Below, piece by piece: positions 57,254-64,000 of a stretch of DNA of 64,000 nucleotides. How positions within the stretch are numbered: the first letter of the stretch is position 1; every line of letters starts with the position of its first letter. Source of the stretch: Paenibacillus kobensis NBRC 15729. GTDB taxonomy: Bacteria; Bacillota; Bacilli; Paenibacillales; Paenibacillaceae. The notes under the pieces are model-generated. The model was not told the DNA's origin and searched no databases. It saw only the letters and a list, made by a program, of their open reading frames with translations. Both the position numbers and the translations under genes were made by a program. Location of the stretch: assembly GCF_004000825.1 (NCBI RefSeq), contig NZ_BILZ01000002.1, positions 124,001-188,000 on the forward strand, read 5' to 3'.

Positions 57254-58540
57254 TTAACCTTCGACCCGGTAGACGCTCTTCACTTGACGGATCACGTCGA
57301 GCGATTCGAACGCTTGGAGCACTTTCTTCATCGAGGCTTTGCTTGCGTCATGCGTGATGACGATAATTTCTGCTTCCGGATTGTTCGGATTCGGCTGCTG
57401 CAGCACCGACTCCAGGCTCACTTCATGCTCTGCGAACACTTGCGTGATACGAGCGAGCACGCCGGCACGGTCTGCAACGTGAAGAAGCAAGAAGTTCTTT
57501 GAGCAAATCTGCTCGTCGGTCTTCAACTTCTTCTCCTTGTAGGCCGTTGCGCCTTGCAAGCCGTTCACGCCGAGCTTCAAGTTCTTGACGACAGCGACCA
57601 GGTCCGCCACGACCGACGTAGCCGTCGGCAGTTCTCCCGCGCCCGCGCCGTAGAACATCGTCTCGCCCACCGCCTCGCCATACACGTATACTGCGTTGAA
57701 TACGCCGTTAACGGCTGCGATCGGATGGCTTAGCTTCACCATCGTCGGCTGTACGCTGACGCTGATATAATCATCCTGACGCTCCGCAATGCCAAGCAGC
57801 TTCACCTCGTAGCCTAGACGTTTCGCATAAGCGATATCTTCTTGGCTGACGGACGAAATCCCTTTGACATCCACGTCCTCAAGCGCCACGTTCGCACGGA
57901 AACCGAGCGTCGACAGAATCGTCATTTTGCGTGCGGCATCGAGACCCTCCACGTCGGAAGTCGGATCCGCTTCCGCATAACCGAGCTGCTGCGCTTCTTT
58001 CAGAATGCTCTCGTACGATGCGCCTTCTTGGCTCATCTTCGACAGCATATAGTTCGTCGTGCCGTTCACGATGCCCATAATTTTTGTTATGCGGTCGGAG
58101 GAGAAACCTTCGATCAGCGTACGGATGATCGGAATGCCGCCCGCTACGCTTGCTTCGTACAGAACGTCGCACTTGTTCGCTTTTGCCGTTGCGATAATTT
58201 CCGGTCCGTGCAGCGCCATCAAATCTTTGTTCGCCGTTACGACATGCTTGCCGCGCGTTAACGCTTCGATAATGTACGCCTTCGTATCGCCGATTCCGCC
58301 CATTACCTCAACAACAACATCGATCTCCGGATCACGGATAATATCCCATGCATCTTCAGTCAGCTTGGACGGATCAATGCTTAGCGCCCGCTGCTTCGAT
58401 TTATTTTGTACTAATATTTTCTCGATTACGATAGCGGAGCCGACTTGGCTCTGCAAATCTTCCTGGTGACCTTCGACGATACGGACGACGCCCGTGCCGA
58501 CCGTTCCTAGACCAAGCAATCCTACTTTAACTGGTTTCAT
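57254..58540 (-). CDS. hom: Homoserine dehydrogenase
   Basis: The enzyme reduces aspartate semialdehyde to homoserine for Thr and Met. The 428-residue protein has the NAD(P)-binding GLLGLGTVGTGVV, ANKDLMALHG, the catalytic GILNGTTNYML-like segment (GIVNGTTNYML), and a C-terminal ACT domain (ADRAGVLARITQVFAEH) for threonine feedback. The ATG at 58540 has GGAGG eight bases upstream. It leads into thrB. Confidence 0.96.
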   Translation of the reverse strand: MKPVKVGLLGLGTVGTGVVRIVEGHQEDLQSQVGSAIVIEKILVQNKSKQRALSIDPSKLTEDAWDIIRDPEIDVVVEVMGGIGDTKAYIIEALTRGKHVVTANKDLMALHGPEIIATAKANKCDVLYEASVAGGIPIIRTLIEGFSSDRITKIMGIVNGTTNYMLSKMSQEGASYESILKEAQQLGYAEADPTSDVEGLDAARKMTILSTLGFRANVALEDVDVKGISSVSQEDIAYAKRLGYEVKLLGIAERQDDYISVSVQPTMVKLSHPIAAVNGVFNAVYVYGEAVGETMFYGAGAGELPTATSVVADLVAVVKNLKLGVNGLQGATAYKEKKLKTDEQICSKNFLLLHVADRAGVLARITQVFAEHEVSLESVLQQPNPNNPEAEIIVITHDASKASMKKVLQAFESLDVIRQVKSVYRVEG

Positions 58541-58566
58541 GCATGTATCCTCCATCAACCAATGAA

Positions 58567-59004
58567 TTATCCTTGCCCGATAATCGACGCTTTCCGGACA
58601 CCGTCCAACTGGCGGATGCGCAATAGCAGCTCCGTCAGCTCCGCCGTCATGAATGAAGTGTCCACCGAAATGACGACATTGGCAAGTCCTTGGAGCGGTA
58701 TGCTCTGATTAATCGTAAGTACGTTGCCTTCCAGTCCAGCTACAAGTCCAAGAACTTTAGACAGCATGCCCGCCCGGTGCTCGAGATCCATCGACACCGT
58801 TACGAGACGTTCCCGGTTAAGCTCGCTAATCGGATATACGCCGTCTTTATATTTGTAGAACGCGCTGCGGCTAAGTCCTGCCCGCTCCACTGCCTCATGC
58901 ACTGTTGCCGCTTCGCCCCGCTTCAGCATATCTTTCACCTGAATCGTCTTAATAATCGCTTCCGGCAAAAGGTCCTCGCGGACGACATAATAACGCTCTG
59001 TCAT
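58567..59004 (-). CDS. pheB: ACT domain protein PheB
   Basis: The 145-residue protein (UPF0735, YszB/PheB) starts YYVVREDLLPEAIIKTIQVKD and ends in an ACT domain (VTVSMDLEHRAGMLSKVLG in pieces: DLEHRAGMLSKVLGLVA). A DNA-binding-like helical part lies between (HEAVERAGLSRSAFYKYKDGV). It is annotated as a chorismate mutase-like or regulatory protein, with no proven reaction. TAGGAGG precedes the ATG. It heads the operon. Confidence 0.9.
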   Translation of the reverse strand: MTERYYVVREDLLPEAIIKTIQVKDMLKRGEAATVHEAVERAGLSRSAFYKYKDGVYPISELNRERLVTVSMDLEHRAGMLSKVLGLVAGLEGNVLTINQSIPLQGLANVVISVDTSFMTAELTELLLRIRQLDGVRKASIIGQG

Positions 59005-59046
59005 TATCGTCCTCCTAGGAAAGACAACTGTTCATCTATAGTGGAC

Positions 59047-59075
59047 ATTATACCGGACTTCACGGGATGCGGCAA
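59047..59075 (-). promoter_or_regulatory. Sigma-A promoter of pheB-hom-thrB-pheA
   Basis: TTGCCG (59070-59075), 17 bases, TATAAT (59047-59052) on the - strand. No T-box or attenuator is seen between it and the start. Confidence 0.8.
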
Positions 59076-59111
59076 TAGGTAAAAAGGAAGGATTGGCCGA
59101 TTGCGGCCAAA

Positions 59112-59139
59112 ATTAAAAAGACGGGCTGCCCCGTCTTTT
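59112..59139 (-). terminator. Rho-independent terminator of obg
   Basis: AAAGACGGG and CCCGTCTTT form a perfect 9-bp stem with a four-base loop, followed by TTAATTTTG on the - strand. It starts just below the obg stop. Confidence 0.8.
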
Positions 59140-60459
59140 CTAATAGATATAGTCGCTGCCTTCGAAAAACTCGAACTGGTAGTGGCCGATCCGGCAAATG
59201 TCTCCGTCCTTGGCGCCAATCTTGCGCAGCGCCGCATCGACGCCGATGTTGCGCAATATGCGGGCAAACCGCATAACCGCGTCGTAAGACGTCAGATTCG
59301 TCCGTTTCATAAGCCGCTCGATACCTTCGCTCTCGACGACGTAAATTTCGTCTTCCTTGAAGACGCGGAACGTGATTTCGTCGCGCTTCTCGAACTTGTA
59401 CACTTTGCGCTCGGCAAGCTCGCTCACTTCTTCAAGCATCGGCTGCTCCGGTACTGTCTCGAGAACATCAGCCGCCTTATACAGCAGCTCTTGCACGCCT
59501 TGGCGCGTCAAGGACGACATCGGCATGATGTCATAATGACGGTCGCCTGCAACTTCTGCAAGCTGCTCTTTGAACAGCTCGAGCTGCTCTTCGGCACCTG
59601 GCATGTCCATTTTGTTCGCAGCAATGATCTGCGGCCGATCAGCCAGCTTCTCGTTGTATTGACGAAGCTCCTTATTGATCTTGACCCAATCGTCGAACGG
59701 ATCGCGGCCTTCCGTCGCAGCCATATCGATGACATGAACAATGACGCGCGTACGCTCGACGTGGCGCAGGAATTCGTGGCCGAGTCCGACCCCTTCGCTC
59801 GCTCCCTCGATCAAGCCCGGCAAGTCCGCCATAACGAAGTTGCGGTCATCTCCGACATCCACAACACCGAGATTCGGCGTAATCGTCGTGAAGTGATAAG
59901 CACCGATCTTCGGCTTCGCGCCTGACACGACCGACAGCAGCGTCGACTTGCCGACGCTCGGAAACCCGACGAGACCAACATCGGCCATCACCTTGAGCTC
60001 AAGCACGATCCAGCGTTCTTCGCCTTCTTCGCCATTCTCTGCGATATCCGGCGCTGGATTGGTAGATGTCGCGAAACGCATATTGCCGCGTCCGCCCCGC
60101 CCGCCCTGCGCAACGATTACTTCTTGGCCTTGGCGCGTCATATCGGCAATAATTTCTTGCGTGTCGTCATTAATAATGACTGTGCCAGGCGGAATCCGTA
60201 CAATCATATCTTCCGCACCTGCGCCATGCATGCCCTTCACCTTGCCGCGTTCGCCCGGCTTCGCCTTAAAATGCTTCTGGTACCGGAAATCGACCAGCGT
60301 CCGCAGCCCTTCATCGACGCGGAATATGACATTGCCTCCGCGTCCTCCGTCACCGCCCGCTGGTCCGCCGTTCGGAACGTACAGCTCGCGGCGGTACGAT
60401 ACGATCCCGTTGCCGCCGTCGCCGCCTTTGACAAAAATTTTCGCTTTATCTACAAACAT
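59140..60459 (-). CDS. obg: GTPase Obg/CgtA
   Basis: Obg is an essential GTPase tied to ribosome assembly, stringent response and sporulation onset. The 439-residue protein has the Gly-rich Obg domain ([17 protein letters not shown] in pieces: VKGGDGGNG), the G motifs ([23 protein letters not shown]) and a C-terminal OCT domain. AACGGAGGC precedes the ATG. It follows spo0B, as in B. subtilis. Confidence 0.97.
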   Translation of the reverse strand: MFVDKAKIFVKGGDGGNGIVSYRRELYVPNGGPAGGDGGRGGNVIFRVDEGLRTLVDFRYQKHFKAKPGERGKVKGMHGAGAEDMIVRIPPGTVIINDDTQEIIADMTRQGQEVIVAQGGRGGRGNMRFATSTNPAPDIAENGEEGEERWIVLELKVMADVGLVGFPSVGKSTLLSVVSGAKPKIGAYHFTTITPNLGVVDVGDDRNFVMADLPGLIEGASEGVGLGHEFLRHVERTRVIVHVIDMAATEGRDPFDDWVKINKELRQYNEKLADRPQIIAANKMDMPGAEEQLELFKEQLAEVAGDRHYDIMPMSSLTRQGVQELLYKAADVLETVPEQPMLEEVSELAERKVYKFEKRDEITFRVFKEDEIYVVESEGIERLMKRTNLTSYDAVMRFARILRNIGVDAALRKIGAKDGDICRIGHYQFEFFEGSDYIY

Positions 60460-60478
60460 GTTGTTTCTAGCCTCCGTT

Positions 60479-61216
60479 TCAACCGCGCAGTTCAGCCTTT
60501 AGCGGCAGTTCCGCAAGCGATTGCTCCGAACTGATCGGCTGAAGCGGCGAATTTCTAAGCCGCTGTTTTATTTTGTGCATCGTATCACCGATGTCATTCC
60601 ATTCCCCGTCATAGAAAAAGACGGCATGCAACGACTTGTCGTCCCGGTACAGTTGGAGCTTAAGCTTGGCCGGCTCGCCCGTTCCTTGCTTAATGCCGCT
60701 TCGGTACATATTCATAAGATCGATCAGCGCAGCCGCAACACCTTCCCGATCGATCGGAATTTCTTCCAGATCCAATTCGCCGTCAATAACGACGGACAAC
60801 TGCACAGAATGGGTCATCGTCCGGAACGATTGCAAGTACGTCACTAGCGAAGGAACACCAAGCTTTGCGATTTGGCTCTCCGCCGCCATGCGCTCTCGAA
60901 TGCCTTCGATGTACTGTACAATTCTTTCCTGCTTATTCATCCGGATATACCCATAAAGCACCTGAAGATCGTTCATCCAATCGTGCCGGTGATGATTAAT
61001 CGTACGGATCGATACGGTTTGCAGCGCCCGTTCTACCCTCTGAAGCTTAATGCGCTGCTCCTTGCGTTCCGACTGAATCCATACGGCGATCGTAAGTGCT
61101 GTCCATACGGCAGCGGCGACGATTGGCCACCAAGCCGTTTCCCATATGAATAATGCAATAAAAGGAAGCAGCAACGATATGGACACGATATATTTAGCCG
61201 ATCCAATCCGATTCAT
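60479..61216 (-). CDS. spo0B: Spo0B-like sporulation phosphotransferase with membrane anchor
   Basis: Spo0B passes phosphate from Spo0F to Spo0A. The protein (about 245 residues) has the phosphorylated-histidine motif [12 protein letters not shown] (His78) in a helical hairpin and a degenerate C-terminal ATPase-like domain. Unlike the soluble 192-residue B. subtilis Spo0B, it has two N-terminal membrane helices (about 8-24 and 30-47). The start is uncertain (ATG 61216 or GTG 61231; both have weak sites). Position between obg and rpmA fixes the identity. Confidence 0.85.
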   Translation of the reverse strand: MNRIGSAKYIVSISLLLPFIALFIWETAWWPIVAAAVWTALTIAVWIQSERKEQRIKLQRVERALQTVSIRTINHHRHDWMNDLQVLYGYIRMNKQERIVQYIEGIRERMAAESQIAKLGVPSLVTYLQSFRTMTHSVQLSVVIDGELDLEEIPIDREGVAAALIDLMNMYRSGIKQGTGEPAKLKLQLYRDDKSLHAVFFYDGEWNDIGDTMHKIKQRLRNSPLQPISSEQSLAELPLKAELRG

Positions 61217-61330
61217 TCGCGATAATCCCACTTTCTATGTAGAGCGGTATATGCAGTATAACACGGATGAGCTGCCAAATGATGAAAAACCCGGCCTGTT
61301 ACTACAGGCCGGGCACTTGTTGAAGCGATA

Positions 61331-61639
61331 TTATTCGGCTGCTGCAGCTACAGCTGCTTCAGCTACTGGATATACGCTAACTTTTTTACGGTCGCGTCCC
61401 CAACGTTCGAACTTAACAACGCCTTCTACCAACGCGAACAGCGTGTCGTCCTTACCGATGCCTACATTGTTACCCGGGTGAACTTTCGTTCCGCGTTGAC
61501 GGAACAGAATGCTGCCGGAAGTAACGACTTGACCGTCTGCACGTTTCGCGCCCAGACGCTTCGAGTGGCTGTCACGTCCGTTCTTCGTCGAGCCTACGCC
61601 CTTCTTGGATGCGAACAACTGAAGATCCAATTTCAACAT
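61331..61639 (-). CDS. rpmA: Ribosomal protein L27 (with cleaved N-terminal extension)
   Basis: The 102-residue L27 has the Bacillota N-terminal extension [11 protein letters not shown], which is cut between Phe9 and Ala10 by the protease Prp encoded next door. The mature protein starts [12 protein letters not shown]. The C-terminus has an Ala-rich tail ([10 protein letters not shown]). GAGGAGGG precedes the ATG. Confidence 0.97.
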   Translation of the reverse strand: MLKLDLQLFASKKGVGSTKNGRDSHSKRLGAKRADGQVVTSGSILFRQRGTKVHPGNNVGIGKDDTLFALVEGVVKFERWGRDRKKVSVYPVAEAAVAAAAE

Positions 61640-61654
61640 GGTGGTTTCCCTCCT

Positions 61655-61993
61655 CTATTGTACGAATTGTTCTTGAATGGTTACGTACTTCCCGTACGTT
61701 TCCTGGATCGACCCGATCATGACCGCCATACTCTCAAGCAGCAGCTGCACTCGCTCGTCGACGGACGAATCAGCTTGCGTCGGAATATCCGAGCTCACCC
61801 ATCCGTCACGTATCGAGTAGGGGAGATTGACTCCCGCAACAGCTTCAATCGAATTCACTGTGCCAACGGTTACTGCGGAGACGCCCGCACAGACAATATC
61901 TTGTCCCCGCTTCGCGTAGTTCGCATGTCCGGAAACTTCGAACTTCACGATGCGGCGGTCCGAGCCGTTCCGCGTCAATGTCACCGTAATCAT
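61655..61993 (-). CDS. prp: Ribosomal-processing cysteine protease Prp
   Basis: Prp (YsxB) removes the N-terminal extension of L27. The 112-residue protein has the catalytic His23 (VSGHANYA) and Cys35 (DIVCAGVSA). It lies between rplU and rpmA as in other Bacillota. Confidence 0.95.
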   Translation of the reverse strand: MITVTLTRNGSDRRIVKFEVSGHANYAKRGQDIVCAGVSAVTVGTVNSIEAVAGVNLPYSIRDGWVSSDIPTQADSSVDERVQLLLESMAVMIGSIQETYGKYVTIQEQFVQ

Positions 61994-62005
61994 GCAGTTA
62001 TCCGA

Positions 62006-62317
62006 TTACGCTTGGATTTTTTCAATCGTCACTTTCGTGTACGGTTGACGGTGGCCTTGCTTGCGACGGTAGTTTTTCTTCGCTTTGTATTTGTAAACGA
62101 TGATTTTTTTACCGCGGCCTTGCTTCTCGACTTTAGCAGAAACTGTAGCGCCAGCTACAACTGGCGTACCTGCTACGAGTGCGTCGCCTTTGGATACGGC
62201 AAGAACGCGGTCGAAAGTGATGTTTTCGCCTGCGCCAGCCTCGAGTTTCTCGATGTAAAGAACATCGCCCTCTTGAACTTTGTATTGCTTGCCGCCCGTT
62301 TCAATAATTGCGTACAT
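62006..62317 (-). CDS. rplU: Ribosomal protein L21
   Basis: L21 has 103 residues, starting [18 protein letters not shown] and ending in the basic [17 protein letters not shown] segment. AAGGAGGTG precedes the ATG. It heads the rplU-prp-rpmA-spo0B-obg operon. Confidence 0.98.
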   Translation of the reverse strand: MYAIIETGGKQYKVQEGDVLYIEKLEAGAGENITFDRVLAVSKGDALVAGTPVVAGATVSAKVEKQGRGKKIIVYKYKAKKNYRRKQGHRQPYTKVTIEKIQA

Positions 62318-62319
62318 GG

Positions 62320-62440
62320 ATGGTGCACCTCCTTATTAGTGAAGACTCGCCTGATGCAGGTGGCAGACACGAAGTGCCGCACTTGCTGACCTGTTCGGAG
62401 CGGTACCTTGTGTATGAAAACAAATAATGAAAACATACAC
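62320..62440 (-). promoter_or_regulatory. Probable L21 leader
   Basis: The 5' untranslated region of rplU is about 120 bases, with hairpins (for example GTGCGGCAC...GTGTCTGCCAC around GCACTTCGTG). Bacillota rplU genes carry a known L21 leader at this place. The identification is by position and by structure potential only. Confidence 0.55.
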
Positions 62441-62446
62441 CCGACT

Positions 62447-62475
62447 ATTATAGCATGCCCACTAGGCTAATTCAA
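62447..62475 (-). promoter_or_regulatory. Sigma-A promoter of the rplU operon
   Basis: TTGAAT (62470-62475), 17 bases, TATAAT (62447-62452) on the - strand, just below the rng stop. Confidence 0.8.
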
Positions 62476-62488
62476 CGATTTTCGTCAA

Positions 62489-63739
62489 TTAACGCTCACG
62501 ACCGCAAGATTCGCATGTGGAGCTTCCCGGCGAGCGCCTGTTAAGCCTTGCCTTCTTGCGCGTTAATTCGAGCAACCCAAGCCTCGTCCACCCAACGACC
62601 GTGCAACGGTTCCGGTCTCCTCTGGTTAGCGATTCAATGCGCTGAGAGATACGCTGCCGGTTCGACTCTTCCTCCATATCGATAAAATCGACAATAATGA
62701 TGCCTCCGGTATCGCGAAGACGAAGGAGCCGCGCAATCACCTCCGCCGCCTCCTCATTCGTCCGGTAGAGCGTTTCCTCCAGACTGCCGCCGCCCGTATA
62801 TTTACCCGTATTGACATCAATGACAGTCAGCGCTTCCGTCTCGTCCCACACAATATATCCGCCGCTGGCCAATTGAATGGTTCTTGCGAAAGCCTTCTCG
62901 GCTTGGGCATCGACGCCGAACTGCGCGAACATCCTGTTCTCCGGATAACGCTTCACGATCCCTTCCCGGCCGGAAGCCATCTCTTTCACGAGCGCCACCG
63001 TCTGTGCCAGCACGCCGTCATCATCGACCCATATTTCATCCGTATCAGCTGTCAGCATATCCCTTATGGCCCGATGGACTAGCCCCGGTTCCCGGTGCAG
63101 CTCGGCAGGCGCTTTCACATCCGGTGCCTTCTGTATAATCCCGCGCCACACGTCCCGCATTCCCGCCACATCTTCGGCCAACGCCAGATCCGGCACGCCG
63201 CTCGCAGCAGTGCGGATAATAATGCCTTCTCCCGGCTGCCGCAGCCGTTCGCCGAGCATCCGAAGCCGCTCCCGCTCCGAATCGTTATCGATCTTGCGCG
63301 ATACGCCGACATAGTCAGCCTCCGGCATATAGACCAGCCATCTGCCCGGCAGCGACATATGCGTCGTCACACGGGCCCCTTTGCCGCCGCTTGGATCCCG
63401 CATCACCTGCACAATGAGCTCCTGCCCTGGCCTCACGATGTTCTGAATTAGAGGCTTATCTCTTCCCGAAGTTTGCTCGCGCTTGTCGATGTTCGGATGC
63501 AGCGCATCGTCGATGTATAGAAAGGCATTTTTCGAGAGGCCAATATCAAGAAAGGCAGCCTGCATGCCAGGCAGCACGTTCACCACTTTGCCTTTATACA
63601 CGTTGCCCACCACCGTGCCAAGGCCGCTGCTAGGCTGTCCCTGCTCGCGGGGCTCCGATACATAATCAATTAGAATGCCGTCTTCCAGCACCGCGGCATA
63701 TAATCCGTCAATGCGGCTTTGTACCAATAGCTGCCTCAT
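62489..63739 (-). CDS. rng: Ribonuclease E/G family protein (Rng)
   Basis: This is a 416-residue single-strand endoribonuclease. It has an S1-like domain (GNVYKGKVVNVLPGMQAAFLDIG in pieces: VYKGKVVNVLPGMQAAFLDIG minus the tail: LPGMQAAFLDIG), the DNase I-like catalytic part with IDVNTGK and IIIVDFIDM (two metal-binding Asp), and the C-terminal CESCG zinc link. It is shorter than E. coli RNase G (489 residues). AGGGGGAGC precedes the ATG. B. subtilis has no RNase E/G, so this is a lineage difference. Confidence 0.92.
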   Translation of the reverse strand: MRQLLVQSRIDGLYAAVLEDGILIDYVSEPREQGQPSSGLGTVVGNVYKGKVVNVLPGMQAAFLDIGLSKNAFLYIDDALHPNIDKREQTSGRDKPLIQNIVRPGQELIVQVMRDPSGGKGARVTTHMSLPGRWLVYMPEADYVGVSRKIDNDSERERLRMLGERLRQPGEGIIIRTAASGVPDLALAEDVAGMRDVWRGIIQKAPDVKAPAELHREPGLVHRAIRDMLTADTDEIWVDDDGVLAQTVALVKEMASGREGIVKRYPENRMFAQFGVDAQAEKAFARTIQLASGGYIVWDETEALTVIDVNTGKYTGGGSLEETLYRTNEEAAEVIARLLRLRDTGGIIIVDFIDMEEESNRQRISQRIESLTRGDRNRCTVVGWTRLGLLELTRKKARLNRRSPGSSTCESCGRER

Positions 63740-63798
63740 CTGCTCCCCCTGCCCGTCCGCTGTTATTTAGGACGATTATAGCATGAACGGGAAGACGG

Positions 63799-64000
63799 TC
63801 AAACGATCAGCTCAATGACGGGCCGGTTCGGGTTCGCAGAGGTAAAGTAACGGTATAACAGCTCGTTCTCAGGCATGACGCCGAGCAACTCGCCTCGTGG
63901 GGTCGTCACGTAGACAAGATGGACATGGTCCCTGCGCAAATGGCGCAGCACCGACTGAACCGCCGCTTCTGGACGCACAATGATCGGGGATGCGCCGGAG
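63799..64000 (-). CDS. spoIVFB: M50 family metalloprotease SpoIVFB (partial, 3' end only)
   Basis: Reading the - strand back from the TGA at 63799-63801 gives 66 residues ending NRPVIELIV. They look like a CBS-type C-terminal domain (SPIIVRPEAAVQSVL, HLVYVTTPRGELLGVMPENELL). SpoIVFB, the sigma-K processing protease, ends in such a domain, and it lies next to rplU/rng in this lineage. The catalytic part is outside the window, so the name rests on synteny and this domain. Confidence 0.6.
   Translation of the reverse strand, partial: SGASPIIVRPEAAVQSVLRHLRRDHVHLVYVTTPRGELLGVMPENELLYRYFTSANPNRPVIELIV

Overview
The window looks like a piece of the chromosomal backbone of a spore-forming, motile Bacillota of the Paenibacillaceae (Paenibacillus or Cohnella type). 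This rests on the gene content (spoVB, bofC, safA, spo0B, spoIVFB, a SpoIID-like protein, pbpI-like PBP), on gene order that follows the Bacillus subtilis yrr/yrv/yrb/ysx region, on strong GGAGG ribosome-binding sites, frequent GTG/TTG starts, and T-box leaders. Differences from B. subtilis are separate secD and secF genes, a ruvC next to ruvAB, an rng gene beside rplU, and no greA, udk or trmR at their usual places. No rRNA, tRNA, prophage, transposase or CRISPR array was seen.

Layout. 1-6300: the end of an AI-2E-family permease gene converges on a class B PBP; then comes a repeat-rich gap and a chemoreceptor gene with a sigma-D-like promoter. 6301-14300: two U32-family tRNA-hydroxylation genes, mltG, two DUF1292 genes, ruvX, ireB and alaS with its T-box. 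14297-21160: a second AI-2E permease, a cymR-iscS-yrrD-zinc ribbon operon, mnmA on the + strand and a CorC-type gene. 21165-26040: mntH with two candidate MntR operators, a non-coding stretch with decayed repeats, rarA and tcdA. 26212-29750: aspS and hisS behind a T-box and a strong promoter. 30085-31104: a secreted repeat protein. 31241-40800: dtd, relA, apt, recJ, a degenerate CDF protein, secF, secD and comN. 40971-45360: spoVB, DUF421, a TIGR04086-type membrane protein, a PAP2 protein, and two kinds of palindromic repeat. 45360-52390: yajC, tgt, queA, a SpoIID-like gene, ruvB, ruvA and ruvC. 52501-59080: bofC, safA, and the pheB-hom-thrB-pheA amino-acid operon. 59140-64000: obg, spo0B, rpmA, prp, rplU with leader, rng and the end of spoIVFB.

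Functionally the window mixes translation and tRNA modification (alaS, aspS, hisS, mnmA with iscS, tcdA, tgt/queA, trhP pair, dtd, L21/L27 with the L27-processing protease Prp), stringent response and purine salvage (relA, apt), recombination (ruvABC, recJ, rarA, ruvX), secretion (secDF, yajC), sporulation, and Thr/Met/Phe synthesis.

I did not find a convincing new multi-gene system. The most unusual material is non-coding or repetitive: paired inverted palindromic elements (3062-3586), a 51-bp tandem hairpin array (45086-45290), a nested inverted repeat (44861-44973), a frame-broken His/Gln-rich tract behind rarA (23094-23340), and a dyad over the chemoreceptor promoter. Several start codons were moved inward from the longest frame on the basis of ribosome-binding sites; each is explained. 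All functional names come from reading motifs and context by eye, without database searches.
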